Assembly: GCF_014197135.1 (NCBI RefSeq)
Contig: NZ_JACIFA010000012.1
Span: 1-64,000 of the forward strand
Reading direction: 5' to 3'
Length of the DNA stretch: 64,000 nucleotides
Origin: Sphingomonas zeae
Lineage (GTDB): Bacteria > Pseudomonadota > Alphaproteobacteria > Sphingomonadales > Sphingomonadaceae
Shown here: positions 48,716 through 57,426 of the stretch, in pieces
Numbering within the stretch: the first letter of the stretch is position 1
Layout of the letters: every line of letters begins with the position of its first letter
The notes under the pieces: model-generated
Databases searched by the model: none
The model's input: the letters and a program-made list of their open reading frames with translations, nothing else
What the model was told of the DNA's origin: nothing
Program-made: the position numbers and the translations under genes

Positions 48716-49855
48716 ATGACCAAACCTGCTCCCCTGGCCGGCCTGAAGGTCGTCGAACTCGCCCGCATCCTGGCGGGTCCCTGGGCGGGGCAGGTGCTGG
48801 CCGATCTCGGCGCAGAAGTCGTCAAGGTCGAAAGCCCCGAGGGCGACGACACGCGGCGCTGGGGACCGCCCTTCATCCCCAACCCGGACGGCACGCAGGA
48901 CGCCGCCTATTTCCACGCGGCCAATCGCGGCAAATCCTCGGTCATCGCCGACTTCGCCACGCCCGAGGGACAGGCAAAGGTCCGTGCGCTGATCGCCGAG
49001 GCCGATGTCGTCATCGAGAATTTCAAGCTGGGCGGCCTGGCCCGCTATGGCCTGGATTACGAAAGCCTGTCGGCTACAAATTCGCGCCTGATCTATTGCT
49101 CGATCACCGGCTTCGGGCAGGACGGCCCCTATGCGCCGCGCGCCGGGTATGACTTCATCGTACAGGGCATGAGCGGCATCATGGACCTGACCGGCGAGCC
49201 CGGCGGTGCGCCGCAGAAGATCGGCGTGGCGTTGGCCGACATCATGACCGGGCTGTATGCCGTGATCGCGATCCAGGCGGCGCTCCACATGCGGACGCGG
49301 ACCGGGCGCGGGCAATGGATCGACATGGCGCTGCTCGACACGATGACGGGGGTGCTCGCCAATCAGGCGATGAACTATCTCGCCTCGGGCGTGACGCCGA
49401 CCCGGCTGGGCAATGCGCACCCCAATATCGTGCCCTATGCCGCCTTTCCGGCGAGCGATGGCTGGTTCATCCTGGCGGTGGGCAATGACGCTCAGTTCCG
49501 CCGCTTTGCGCAGGTGGTCGGGATCGATGGCGAGGATCCGCGCTATGCCACCAATGCGCTGCGGTGCGAACATCGCGCGGCGCTGACCCCCGTGATCGAA
49601 GCTGCCACCGCCCGCTGGCTGCGCGACGACTTGCTCGCCGCGCTGGAGGCCGCTGGCGTACCAGCGGGGCCGATCAACACGGTAGAACAGGCATTTGCCG
49701 ACCCGCAGATAGTCGCGCGGGGGCTGGCGATCCATCCGGAGCGCCCCGATGGCTCGACCGTACCCGGCGTCCGCGCCCCGATCCGCTTTTCCGACGCCGA
49801 CCTGATGCTAGACCGCGCCGCCCCAATGCTAGGGCAGGATACGCACCCGCGATGA
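48716..49855 (+). CDS. CaiB/BaiF family (class III) CoA transferase
   Basis: 379 aa. LAGLKVVELARILAGPWAGQ, the family glycine/arginine loop AAYFHAANRGKSSVIADFAT and the catalytic aspartate in WIDMALLDTMTG mark a formyl-CoA transferase-type enzyme. Next to glutaryl-CoA dehydrogenase it is probably a succinate/glutarate CoA-transferase (SUGCT-like). ATG 48716 is preferred to TTG 48710. Its stop overlaps the next gene (ATGA). Confidence 0.9.
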   Translation: MTKPAPLAGLKVVELARILAGPWAGQVLADLGAEVVKVESPEGDDTRRWGPPFIPNPDGTQDAAYFHAANRGKSSVIADFATPEGQAKVRALIAEADVVIENFKLGGLARYGLDYESLSATNSRLIYCSITGFGQDGPYAPRAGYDFIVQGMSGIMDLTGEPGGAPQKIGVALADIMTGLYAVIAIQAALHMRTRTGRGQWIDMALLDTMTGVLANQAMNYLASGVTPTRLGNAHPNIVPYAAFPASDGWFILAVGNDAQFRRFAQVVGIDGEDPRYATNALRCEHRAALTPVIEAATARWLRDDLLAALEAAGVPAGPINTVEQAFADPQIVARGLAIHPERPDGSTVPGVRAPIRFSDADLMLDRAAPMLGQDTHPR

Positions 49856-50403
49856 CCAGCTTCACCGTCAACAATCAGCCCGTCCGCTATCGCCTGCCGC
49901 CCGACACGCCGCTGCTCTGGGCGCTGCGCGATGCGTCGAACCTGACCGGCACCAAATATGGCTGCGGCACCGGGGATTGCGGCGCGTGCACGGTCGACAT
50001 AGACGGGCGCGCGGTCCGAAGCTGCCAGGTACCGATCGGCCGGATCGAGGGGAGCGTCGTCACCACCATCGAGGGGCTGTCGCGCGACCGCTCGCATCCG
50101 GTCCAGCAGGCCTTCCTGGCGGCCAATGTCGGTCAGTGCGGCTATTGCATCCCGGGCATGGTGATGGCGGCCGCCGCGCTGATCCACCACAACCCCGATC
50201 CGTCCGAGGCACTGATCCGCACGGCGATCACCAACCTGTGCCGCTGCGGCATCTATCCGCGCCTGATCGAAGCCATCCAGCGAGCCGCCCGCGCGGCCCG
50301 CGGCGAGGAAACCATTCCCGCCGCACCGATGCCCGGCACCGATCCGGCCGATGCCGCCCGCGTCGTTCCTGCGCTGGTGCCCGGCGCAATGCGGGAAGAA
50401 TGA
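49852..50403 (+). CDS. [2Fe-2S]-binding small subunit, xanthine dehydrogenase/isoquinoline oxidoreductase type
   Basis: 183 aa. A plant-type ferredoxin domain with CGTGDCGAC and a further Cys, then a C-terminal four-helix cluster domain with CGYCIPGM and CRCGIYPRL, the standard electron-transfer subunit of molybdenum hydroxylases (IorA/CoxS-like). A ~35-residue Ala/Pro-rich C-terminal extension follows. The gene overlaps the CoA transferase by four bases, but no molybdopterin large subunit is nearby, so its partner is unknown. Confidence 0.88.
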   Translation: MTSFTVNNQPVRYRLPPDTPLLWALRDASNLTGTKYGCGTGDCGACTVDIDGRAVRSCQVPIGRIEGSVVTTIEGLSRDRSHPVQQAFLAANVGQCGYCIPGMVMAAAALIHHNPDPSEALIRTAITNLCRCGIYPRLIEAIQRAARAARGEETIPAAPMPGTDPADAARVVPALVPGAMREE

Positions 50404-50526
50404 CGCGCCCGCCACGATTCTTTCCCGTTGCTGACAGGCCAGTTCAGCCTCCGCTCAACGCCGGCTTGGCAGAAGCCGTCTTATGATCGGGGTCGGCTCG
50501 TGCGCCGGCACATGGGGTGACAGGTG

Positions 50527-51453
50527 ATGAACAGGCGGTGGATGGCGGCTCTGCTGGCGGCGAGTGCAGTGGTGGCGGGGACGATGCCGGCAGAAGCGCG
50601 TACGCAGCAGATGCGGATGGACGAAGGCCCGCGCGCCCGGCCCGGGGGCGGTCCCGCTGGTCGGTTGGAGCGCAGCGAGGGGCGGCCGGTCTTCCATGAC
50701 CGTGAGTCCTTCCCCGAAAATCGACCGGCCTTCCGCCCGGACCATGCCGAAGCCCCGCGTCCACCAGCCCGGGCGCCGCGCTTCGAACCCTCGCCCGCGC
50801 CGCCGCGCGACGAGGGCATTCGTAGCAATTGGCGCAACCGGCCCGAGCCGTCCCCCGCCCCCCTCGGTCAGCCGCGCGACGGGAACGATCGTGGCGGCTG
50901 GCGCAATCGGCCGGAGCCCTCACCGCCCCCCGCGCCGGATCGCGTCGGGTCCAGTGGCGTCCGCGTCGAACGCCAGGACTGGGGTCCGGATCGCCGCCAG
51001 CAATGGCAAGACCGGGACCGGCGCTGGCGCGACGACGAGCGTCGCCAGCGCGAGGATCGCGACCGCTGGCGGCGCAGCTTCGGTGACTGGCGCGACCATA
51101 ACGACCAGGCCTATGGCTTTGCCGAGCGTCGCGCCTGGGCCGACCAGTGGAACCGCAGCTGGCGACGTGACCGGCGTTACGACTGGATGGGCTGGCGCTC
51201 GCTCAATCGGGGCGCTTATCATCTGCCGCGCTATTATGGGCCGAATGGTGGCTATGGCTATCAGCGCTTTTCGAGCGGTGTGATCCTGGAGCCGATGTTC
51301 TTCGGCCGGACATACTGGCTGGACGACCCTTACGCCTATCGCCTGCCACCCGCTTATGGGCCGTATCGCTGGGTCCGCTATTACAACGACGCCGTGCTGG
51401 TCGACCTGCGCAGCGGGTTGGTCGTCGACATCGTGTACGACATCTTCTGGTGA
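50527..51453 (+). CDS. RcnB-family protein with long low-complexity insert
   Basis: 308 aa. Signal peptide (about 1-25), then Pro/Arg/Asp-rich low complexity to about residue 215 including two copies of WRNRPEPSP, and a C-terminal RcnB domain (about 230-308, YRWVRYYNDAVLVDLRSGLV). RcnB is a periplasmic nickel/cobalt homeostasis factor of ~110 aa, so this one carries an added disordered region. The ATG at 50527 follows a GTG and a weak GGGGTGA. Confidence 0.8.
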   Translation: MNRRWMAALLAASAVVAGTMPAEARTQQMRMDEGPRARPGGGPAGRLERSEGRPVFHDRESFPENRPAFRPDHAEAPRPPARAPRFEPSPAPPRDEGIRSNWRNRPEPSPAPLGQPRDGNDRGGWRNRPEPSPPPAPDRVGSSGVRVERQDWGPDRRQQWQDRDRRWRDDERRQREDRDRWRRSFGDWRDHNDQAYGFAERRAWADQWNRSWRRDRRYDWMGWRSLNRGAYHLPRYYGPNGGYGYQRFSSGVILEPMFFGRTYWLDDPYAYRLPPAYGPYRWVRYYNDAVLVDLRSGLVVDIVYDIFW

Positions 51454-51525
51454 TCGGGGCGGGAGGCGCGCGCGAGGGTCCCTCCCCCCTTGTCTTTGTC
51501 CGCGCATCGTCGCACATCGCCTGCC

Positions 51526-52212
51526 ATGTCGTTCTTCCAAAGGAAGCCGAAGGGCCATCCCGCCGCCTCTCCGTTGCGCGCCCGTTTCGGAGTTACCGTC
51601 GCCGAGCGTCTCGATGCCAATCCGGCCGTGACCCGTGTGGCGACCGATACGGCACAGATCTATTATCAGCCCGACTTTTTGACGGCCGACCAATGCGGTG
51701 CGCTGATGGCGATGATCGACGCCAATCGCCGTCCCTCGACCTTGTTGTCGGACCGGCCCGATTATGGCTTCCGCACATCGGAAAGCTGCGACATGGCGCG
51801 CTGGTCGCCCGATGTGCAGCCGATCGACGAATCGATCGCCGCCCTTCTGGGCATCGCGCCCGAACAGGGGGAGACGATGCAGGGACAGCGTTATGCTCCC
51901 GGTCAGCAGTTCCGCGCTCATCATGACTATTTCCATGAAAGCGAAAGCTATTGGGAAAAGGTGCGCGTGCACGGCGGACAGCGGACCTGGACCGCGATGA
52001 TCTATCTCAACGACGTGCCCGAAGGCGGCGCGACCTGGTTCCCCCAGGCTGGCATCCGCGTGGCGCCCCGCCAGGGCCTTCTGCTCGCCTGGAACAACAT
52101 GAAGCTCGACGGCAGTCCCAACGAGATGACCCTGCACGAGGGGATGCCCGTGGTCGAGGGCACCAAATATGTCATCACCAAATGGTTTCGCGAGGGCAAC
52201 TGGGTCAGCTGA
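51526..52212 (+). CDS. 2OG-Fe(II) oxygenase, prolyl 4-hydroxylase family
   Basis: 228 aa. The double-stranded beta-helix has the iron facial triad HxD in FRAHHDYFHE and the distal His in MTLHEGMPV, with a 2-oxoglutarate-binding lysine in GTKYVITKW. It hydroxylates proline or other residues in proteins by family; bacterial targets (such as EF-Tu in some species) are not deducible here. ATG 51526 begins MSFFQRKPKG. Confidence 0.9.
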   Translation: MSFFQRKPKGHPAASPLRARFGVTVAERLDANPAVTRVATDTAQIYYQPDFLTADQCGALMAMIDANRRPSTLLSDRPDYGFRTSESCDMARWSPDVQPIDESIAALLGIAPEQGETMQGQRYAPGQQFRAHHDYFHESESYWEKVRVHGGQRTWTAMIYLNDVPEGGATWFPQAGIRVAPRQGLLLAWNNMKLDGSPNEMTLHEGMPVVEGTKYVITKWFREGNWVS

Positions 52213-52287
52213 TCCGGCGCCCTTGTCGCGACTCCGCGGTCCATGGCATGGCGTTCGCGTGACGTTCCATTGCTTTCAGTTTCGCCC

Positions 52288-54042
52288 ATGACACAAGTCC
52301 TCGGCGTCGCCCAGTCGATCCTGGGGCAGCCCTGGCGCTGGCGCGCGCTCGCCGCCGATGCGCGCGACGGCCTGGGCCATGACGATCTGGTCGCCCAGCT
52401 GCTGCTGGCCCGAGGGTGCCCGCCGGACGAGGTCGAGGCACATCGCACCCCGTCGATCCGGGGCTTCATGCCCGATCCGTCGATCTTCCGCGACATGGAT
52501 CGCGCCGCCGCCCGCCTCGCTGATGCGGTGATCGCGGGGGAATCGGTCGCGATCTTCGGCGATTACGATGTGGATGGCGCGACCTCGGCGGCCGTGATGG
52601 TGCGCCTGCTCCGCGACCTGGGGCTGTCCCCGCGCGCCTATATCCCAGATCGGCTGGCCGAGGGGTACGGCCCGACCGAGGCGGCGCTGCTGCGGCTTCA
52701 GGCGGAGGGCGCGAACCTGATCGTCACCGTCGATTGCGGCGCGCAGGCGTTCGAGCCGCTTGCGGCGGCCGAGGCGGCGGGCATCGAGATACTCGTCGTC
52801 GACCATCACAAATGCGCGACCGAACTGCCGCGCGCCCATGCCGTGGTGAATCCCAACCGCCTGGACGAAGCCGAAGGCGCGGCGCATGGCCATCTGGCGG
52901 CGGTGGGCGTCTGCTTCCTGCTCGGTGCCGCGCTGATCCGCACCTTGCGGATGCGCGGCTTCTTCGCGGACCGGGCCGAGCCGCGCCTGCTCGACCTGCT
53001 GGACCTGGTGGCGCTCGGCACGGTGGCGGACGTCGCTCCGCTACGTGGGCTCAACCGCGCCTTTGTCGCGCAGGGGCTGAAGGTCATGGCGCAGAGGCGC
53101 AATATCGGCCTTGCAGCACTGACCGAAGCCGCCCGGCTGACCCGCGCGCCGACCTGTTCGGACTTGGGCTTTGCGCTGGGGCCGCGGATCAATGCAGGCG
53201 GCCGCGTCGGCCGTGCCGATCTGGGTGTGCGACTGCTGACCACCAACGATCCCGCAGAGGCGCGCGCGATCGCCGAGGAGCTCAACCATTTCAACGATGA
53301 GCGCCGCGCGATCGAGGCCGGCGTGCAGGCCACGGCCGAGACCGCCATCGACCGCAATCGACAAGTGGCGGTCGTTTCCGGCGAAGGTTGGCATCCCGGC
53401 GTCATCGGCATCGTCGCCGGGCGGCTGAAGGAAAAACTCGACCGCCCGGCCATCGTCATCGCTATCGACGAGCATGGGTTGGGCAAGGGTTCGGGCCGCT
53501 CGATCGCGGGTGTCGACCTGGGCGCGGCGATCTTGGCGGCCAAGGAACATGGTCTGCTGATCGCGGGCGGCGGTCACGCCATGGCAGCGGGCCTGACGAT
53601 CGAGGCGCACCGCATCGCCGAGTTCGCCGACTTTCTGGAGGAGCGGCTGGCCGATACGGTCGTGCGCGCCAGTGCGGGCCGCGCGCTGCTGGTCGATGCG
53701 GTGCTGGCGCCCGGCGGGGTCAATCCCGGCCTGGTCGGCGCAATGGAGGCGGGCGGCCCCTATGGCATGGGCTGGCCCGCCCCGCGCATCGCCGCCGGGC
53801 CGTTCCGCGTGATCCGTGCCGATCTGGTCGGCACGCATCACGTCCGGGCGATCGTGGCGGGTGCCGATGGCCGGAGCCTGAAGGCCATGGCCTTCCGCCA
53901 GGCCGACACGGCGCTCGGCCAGGCGCTGCTGGGCGCAGGAAGCACCCGCCGCCTGTGGCTGGCGGGCCGTGCCAAGGTCGATGACTGGTCGGGCCGCGAC
54001 GTCGCCGAGCTCCATGTCGAGGATGCCGCCTGGGCCGATTAA
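52288..54042 (+). CDS. recJ: Single-stranded-DNA-specific exonuclease RecJ
   Basis: 584 aa of the DHH phosphoesterase family. Motif I FGDYDVDGATSAAV at residues 90-103 and the DHH motif VDHHKC near residue 171, with the DHHA1 domain (GSGRSIAGVDLGAAI, then AGGGHAMAAGLTIEA) and an OB domain at the C-terminus. A 5'-3' ssDNA exonuclease in recombination and mismatch repair. Followed by the tRNA-Glu promoter. Confidence 0.96.
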   Translation: MTQVLGVAQSILGQPWRWRALAADARDGLGHDDLVAQLLLARGCPPDEVEAHRTPSIRGFMPDPSIFRDMDRAAARLADAVIAGESVAIFGDYDVDGATSAAVMVRLLRDLGLSPRAYIPDRLAEGYGPTEAALLRLQAEGANLIVTVDCGAQAFEPLAAAEAAGIEILVVDHHKCATELPRAHAVVNPNRLDEAEGAAHGHLAAVGVCFLLGAALIRTLRMRGFFADRAEPRLLDLLDLVALGTVADVAPLRGLNRAFVAQGLKVMAQRRNIGLAALTEAARLTRAPTCSDLGFALGPRINAGGRVGRADLGVRLLTTNDPAEARAIAEELNHFNDERRAIEAGVQATAETAIDRNRQVAVVSGEGWHPGVIGIVAGRLKEKLDRPAIVIAIDEHGLGKGSGRSIAGVDLGAAILAAKEHGLLIAGGGHAMAAGLTIEAHRIAEFADFLEERLADTVVRASAGRALLVDAVLAPGGVNPGLVGAMEAGGPYGMGWPAPRIAAGPFRVIRADLVGTHHVRAIVAGADGRSLKAMAFRQADTALGQALLGAGSTRRLWLAGRAKVDDWSGRDVAELHVEDAAWAD

Positions 54043-54051
54043 AAAAAGCCC

Positions 54052-54080
54052 TTGACCGATTCCCCACCCTCCCTTAGAGG
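54052..54080 (+). promoter_or_regulatory. Promoter of tRNA-Glu
   Basis: TTGACC (54052-54057) and TTAGAG (54075-54080) are 17 bases apart and lie 20 bases before the tRNA 5' end. The sequence gives a good -35 and a moderate -10. Confidence 0.55.
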
Positions 54081-54099
54081 CCCCTCCACGCCTTTCGGG

Positions 54100-54173
54100 G
54101 CCCCTTCGTCTAGCGGTTAGGACGCGGCCCTTTCACGGCTGAAACACGGGTTCGATTCCCGTAGGGGTCACCA
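54100..54173 (+). tRNA. tRNA-Glu (TTC), phage attachment site
   Basis: 74-nt tRNA with encoded CCA. The acceptor stem GGCCCCT/AGGGGTC contains one G-U pair and the anticodon arm CGGCC-CTTTCAC-GGCTG gives TTC for GAA/GAG. An integrase gene ends 13 bases beyond the CCA on the opposite strand, so the 3' half of the tRNA is probably the attachment core and is restored by the element. Confidence 0.96.
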
Positions 54174-54185
54174 TTTGGTGCAAAA

Positions 54186-55283
54186 TCAAGCACTTAGCGT
54201 GCTCTTACTGACAGGCTGGTTCCCACAAGAATCGCCACCAGTTCCCCCAAAGCTCAAAATCTTGCCGCTGGTCACACGCTCCAATGCACCTTCGGCAATG
54301 ACCAGCACGCGCGCTCGCTTGCCATAATGCCTGACGGTTTCCGGCGTCATGCCGAGGATTGCGCCTACCTCCGTATCGCTCAGGCCCAATTCGAGCAGAT
54401 AGCAGCACGCATTTTTGCGCAGGCCGTGGAAGGTGTAGAGCAACTGCCTATCGTCATCCACGTAGCCTAGCTTATGCATCAGCCGACGCAGCCGCTCTTG
54501 AATGCGATCGGGGCCGCTAAACGGCTTGCCGGACCGATCATATAACAGCGTCGTCGCCTTCTTGGGCATACTGGCGATAGCTGCCGTCCATAGCGGGTGC
54601 ATCGGTATGGCCACCGCAACGTCGGTCTTCTGCTGGCCGTGGATCTGCATGATGCGACCATCGTGCCAGCTATGCGCCATGCGGATGCAGTCACTCAGGC
54701 GCTGACCACCGCATAGGCCGGTGATGATTGCCAACTGCAGCATCGGATCGGCATCTCTCAGCGCAGCTTCCTGCACCTCGGCTGGCCAAGGCTCATGCTC
54801 GCCAATCTCCAAGAGGGGTATGCCTGCGGCCGGGTTGGTCGCTATCCAGTCATATTCGACGGCCTGCGTCAGCATGGCCTTCAGGACGGCCATCAAATTG
54901 TTGGCCTTGCCCGGCTTGTCGGCATACCGATCGCGGAGCTTGTAGCAGTGGAACGGCCTCATTGAGCGAACGGGACGCGCACCGATCGTCTCTTCGATCA
55001 GCGCGACATAATACAGCTTGTTGCGCCTGGTGCTGTCCGCCAGCTTGGAGGTCGTCAGGCGCTTACGGTGCTCAACCGCCAGCGCAGCAAATGTGCCCGC
55101 GACCGGATCGCTGCGAACGGCACTGGCACCATTCGCCTTCGCCAAGGCCTCGGCAAAGCCGGGGCTGCTCGGGTCTGGCAACTTGACGTAGTGGTCCTTC
55201 CACTTGCCATCCACCTTCACCTTGAAGCGGCGATAGGTCTGGCCTTTTTTCTGGACGACGCCCGGAATCAAAAGTCTGCCCAT
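54186..55283 (-). CDS. int: Tyrosine-type site-specific integrase
   Basis: 365-aa phage integrase. An Arg/Lys-rich N-terminal arm-binding region, SAM-like core and C-terminal catalytic domain: catalytic Arg in GLCGGQRLSDCIRM, HGLRKNACCYLL (H-x-x-R) and the nucleophile Tyr in VRHYGKRARV. It lies next to its tRNA target, reading towards it, as for most tRNA-integrating prophages. The 3' end is 13 bases from the tRNA. The start overlaps the AlpA-like gene by 16 bases. Confidence 0.94.
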   Translation of the reverse strand: MGRLLIPGVVQKKGQTYRRFKVKVDGKWKDHYVKLPDPSSPGFAEALAKANGASAVRSDPVAGTFAALAVEHRKRLTTSKLADSTRRNKLYYVALIEETIGARPVRSMRPFHCYKLRDRYADKPGKANNLMAVLKAMLTQAVEYDWIATNPAAGIPLLEIGEHEPWPAEVQEAALRDADPMLQLAIITGLCGGQRLSDCIRMAHSWHDGRIMQIHGQQKTDVAVAIPMHPLWTAAIASMPKKATTLLYDRSGKPFSGPDRIQERLRRLMHKLGYVDDDRQLLYTFHGLRKNACCYLLELGLSDTEVGAILGMTPETVRHYGKRARVLVIAEGALERVTSGKILSFGGTGGDSCGNQPVSKSTLSA

Positions 55284-55492
55284 CCGTCGTTGGATGCGCC
55301 TAGGCCGCTTTTCGCGTCAACCCAGGCGTCCAGAATACGGGTATCCCATAGCGGAATTTTACCATTGTGGTCGGAAGGGGCGGGCACTTGTCCGGCCAGC
55401 CTCTGCGACCGGAAAGCTGTCCGGCTGCGTCCGATATACGACGCAGCCTGTTCCTCCCCGACTAGGCGAGGCGTCAGAGCAACCCTACCCAT
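55268..55492 (-). CDS. AlpA-like helix-turn-helix protein (excisionase candidate)
   Basis: 74 aa. The helix-turn-helix GEEQAASYIGRSRTAFRSQR and a tail typical of small DNA-binding proteins upstream of integrases. By position and size an excisionase or AlpA-type activator. The stop runs 16 bases into the integrase. Confidence 0.7.
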   Translation of the reverse strand: MGRVALTPRLVGEEQAASYIGRSRTAFRSQRLAGQVPAPSDHNGKIPLWDTRILDAWVDAKSGLGASNDGWADF

Positions 55493-55661
55493 CCCTCCCT
55501 CCCTTCAACTTCTCGCGCACCTCAGGCCCTTCCCCCGCCATCTGCACGCAGCGCCCGCCTGTGCAGTATTCGGTGGCGACTAATGGCGTGCCGGGGCGGA
55601 TCACACGATATCCGTCCGCACCCACACGCCTCTCGCTCATCGCGAAACCGGAGGCGGTCAT
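55485..55661 (-). CDS. Hypothetical phage protein (58 aa)
   Basis: Small ORF (MTASGFAMSERRVGADGYRV) with two cysteines (YCTGGRC). It overlaps the stop of the methyltransferase (ATGA) and the start of the AlpA-like gene (8 bases), so it is embedded in the overlapping operon. No family recognised. Confidence 0.6.
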   Translation of the reverse strand: MTASGFAMSERRVGADGYRVIRPGTPLVATEYCTGGRCVQMAGEGPEVREKLKGGRDG

Positions 55662-56890
55662 GCGGCGGCCCTCCCATAGATGGCAGCCAACGCCGCTTCC
55701 GTGCGCAGGATCGCCTTGCCTATGGCTTCGGGGATTTGCGGGATGACCGCGTCGCCGAACGCTTCGACGATGAGGCTGGCCGCAGACTGCCCTTTGCCAT
55801 CGCCGACATCAACGCGCGTCCCAGCCAGCCTGGCGGATAGCCCATCATCCAGCCGTAAGTGGTCGGCAAGGTGGCCGAGGGACCAGTCAGGCCCGCTTCG
55901 GTGAGCATCGCCGCGATCTGGCGAGCGTAGGCCCATTTGTCTGGCGCCCTGCCCGTCTGCGCTCCGTCCAGCACCGCGTCCATCGTCGGCGATTTCCGCT
56001 TGTCGTACGCTGGCGACCATGCATCCATCCGCTTGTCCCGCTTGGTCGGGGTTGGGAGTGTTTCGGCCATCAGGAAGTGCACGACCTCGCCCATGTTCGG
56101 AGTCCGATCGAAGTCGTCCTGGTCCGTTGTCATCCGCCCCTTCTGCCGTCTTAGCACCGAGCCCCGTGGGGCGGGATTGGCCGTTGGCGTCCCCAGCATC
56201 GCCACCTGCAACTGATGGCGCGCCGATCCCATCCGGCCCGTGTCGCCGTGCCCCCCCGCCTTCATGTCCGACGCGCGCGGCGTGCTCAGCGGTGGATTGC
56301 CGATCAGATCCCAGCCCTCGCACGATGGCCATTTCTGCATGGACGGGTGATGCAAATTCCCGGTTGCTGTTGGGGTGTGCAACCTGTGCAAGGTCGCACC
56401 CGATGAGCCAGCAGCGGGGTCGCTCGTGATTTGCTCCGACGTCGCCAGCACGAACCACGACCGGCCAGCAGGCGTAGCTGATTGCCTCCAGTGCAGCGAT
56501 GACGGCGTCAGCGCCCCGAGTTCGGAGATTAGAGCTGTTCTCAAGAGCGAACCAACGAGGACGGACCTCTCCGATGATGCGGATGGCTTCGAAGTAGAGG
56601 CCCGAGCGCTCCCCTTCGACGCCGCGGCCTTTGGTGTTGGCGCTGCTGATGTCTTGGCAGGGAGGGGAGCCGACGACGATGGACGGAAGCCGTCCAAGAT
56701 CAGCGAGAAGTCGGTTTGCCGTAAGGGTGCGGACATCGTCGTAAACCTTCACGCCTGGATTGTTTTCGGAATAGAGCGCGCGCCGCCACGCTTCGACCTC
56801 GCAGGCAGCGGTCGTTGTGAAACCGGCGCGGTGCATACCAAGGGACCAGCCCCCGGCGGCCGCGCTGAACAGGTCGAGCACCTCCCTCAC
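55658..56890 (-). CDS. C5 cytosine-specific DNA methyltransferase
   Basis: 410 aa. Motif I VLDLFSAAAGGWSLGMHRAG (AdoMet), motif IV VVGSPPCQDIS with the catalytic cysteine, motif VI as ALENSSN (ENV replaced by ENS), motif VIII GANHERPRCWLI, and a C-terminal GDAVIPQIPEAIGKAIL (motifs IX-X). The region between motif VIII and the C-terminus is a hydrophilic ~180 residue target-recognition stretch. No restriction gene adjoins, so it is orphan, perhaps shielding phage DNA. Translation is coupled to both neighbours. Confidence 0.9.
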   Translation of the reverse strand: MREVLDLFSAAAGGWSLGMHRAGFTTTAACEVEAWRRALYSENNPGVKVYDDVRTLTANRLLADLGRLPSIVVGSPPCQDISSANTKGRGVEGERSGLYFEAIRIIGEVRPRWFALENSSNLRTRGADAVIAALEAISYACWPVVVRAGDVGANHERPRCWLIGCDLAQVAHPNSNREFASPVHAEMAIVRGLGSDRQSTAEHAARVGHEGGGARRHGPDGIGAPSVAGGDAGDANGQSRPTGLGAKTAEGADDNGPGRLRSDSEHGRGRALPDGRNTPNPDQAGQADGCMVASVRQAEIADDGRGAGRSADGQGARQMGLRSPDRGDAHRSGPDWSLGHLADHLRLDDGLSARLAGTRVDVGDGKGQSAASLIVEAFGDAVIPQIPEAIGKAILRTEAALAAIYGRAAA

Positions 56891-57426
56891 TTCCGCCCCT
56901 CCCCGTGCGAGAGGGCGGAGAGAGCGGAGAGCGTCAATTCGATCCGGCTAATTTCTTCCAGATGCGCCCATCGAATGCCGAACGTTTCCATGGCATTGGA
57001 TCGCGCCGTTCGTAGTGCGGAATTGATCTGCTCTCGCGTATACACCTCCCCCGCCGGGACCGCATCGACAGCGGGCGCGGGGGTGGCGAGAGTCGCAACG
57101 ACGCCTGTTTCGTCGTCAATGATCCCAGCATCGATAAGCAGGCGGTGAAGGGTGGCGGAAACATCCCCTTCCCATTCCTCGCTGCCCTCGACCACCTGCC
57201 ACTCGGCAAGCCCCAGCTTTTCAGCGAGCCGGTTGAACACGAAATCAACGGCGTCATCTGCGCTATAACCGTTATCGATCTCCCCCGCATCGCCCGCGCG
57301 GCTGTCGAGGGCGGCGAGGATGCGACGGGCTATGTCCTGCGCGTAACCGATATCAAGAAAATGAGGGAGAGCGACAATTTCCTCTGCCGCCTCGCGCACA
57401 GCATCCGGCGTCTGTCGGGTGGTCAT
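56887..57426 (-). CDS. Hypothetical phage protein (179 aa)
   Basis: Mostly acidic, helical protein (AVREAAEEIVALPHFLDIGY near the N-terminus; DSRAGDAGEIDNGYSADDAV; RLLIDAGIIDDETGVV). No motif recognised. Its stop and start overlap the flanking genes by four bases (ATGA). Confidence 0.65.
   Translation of the reverse strand: MTTRQTPDAVREAAEEIVALPHFLDIGYAQDIARRILAALDSRAGDAGEIDNGYSADDAVDFVFNRLAEKLGLAEWQVVEGSEEWEGDVSATLHRLLIDAGIIDDETGVVATLATPAPAVDAVPAGEVYTREQINSALRTARSNAMETFGIRWAHLEEISRIELTLSALSALSHGEGRK

Noticed and set aside
45286..48894. A 1202-codon open frame on the minus strand opposite the TonB receptor, acyl-CoA dehydrogenase and CoA-transferase genes
   Set aside because: It spans three well recognised genes and intergenic regions; composition is shadow-like.
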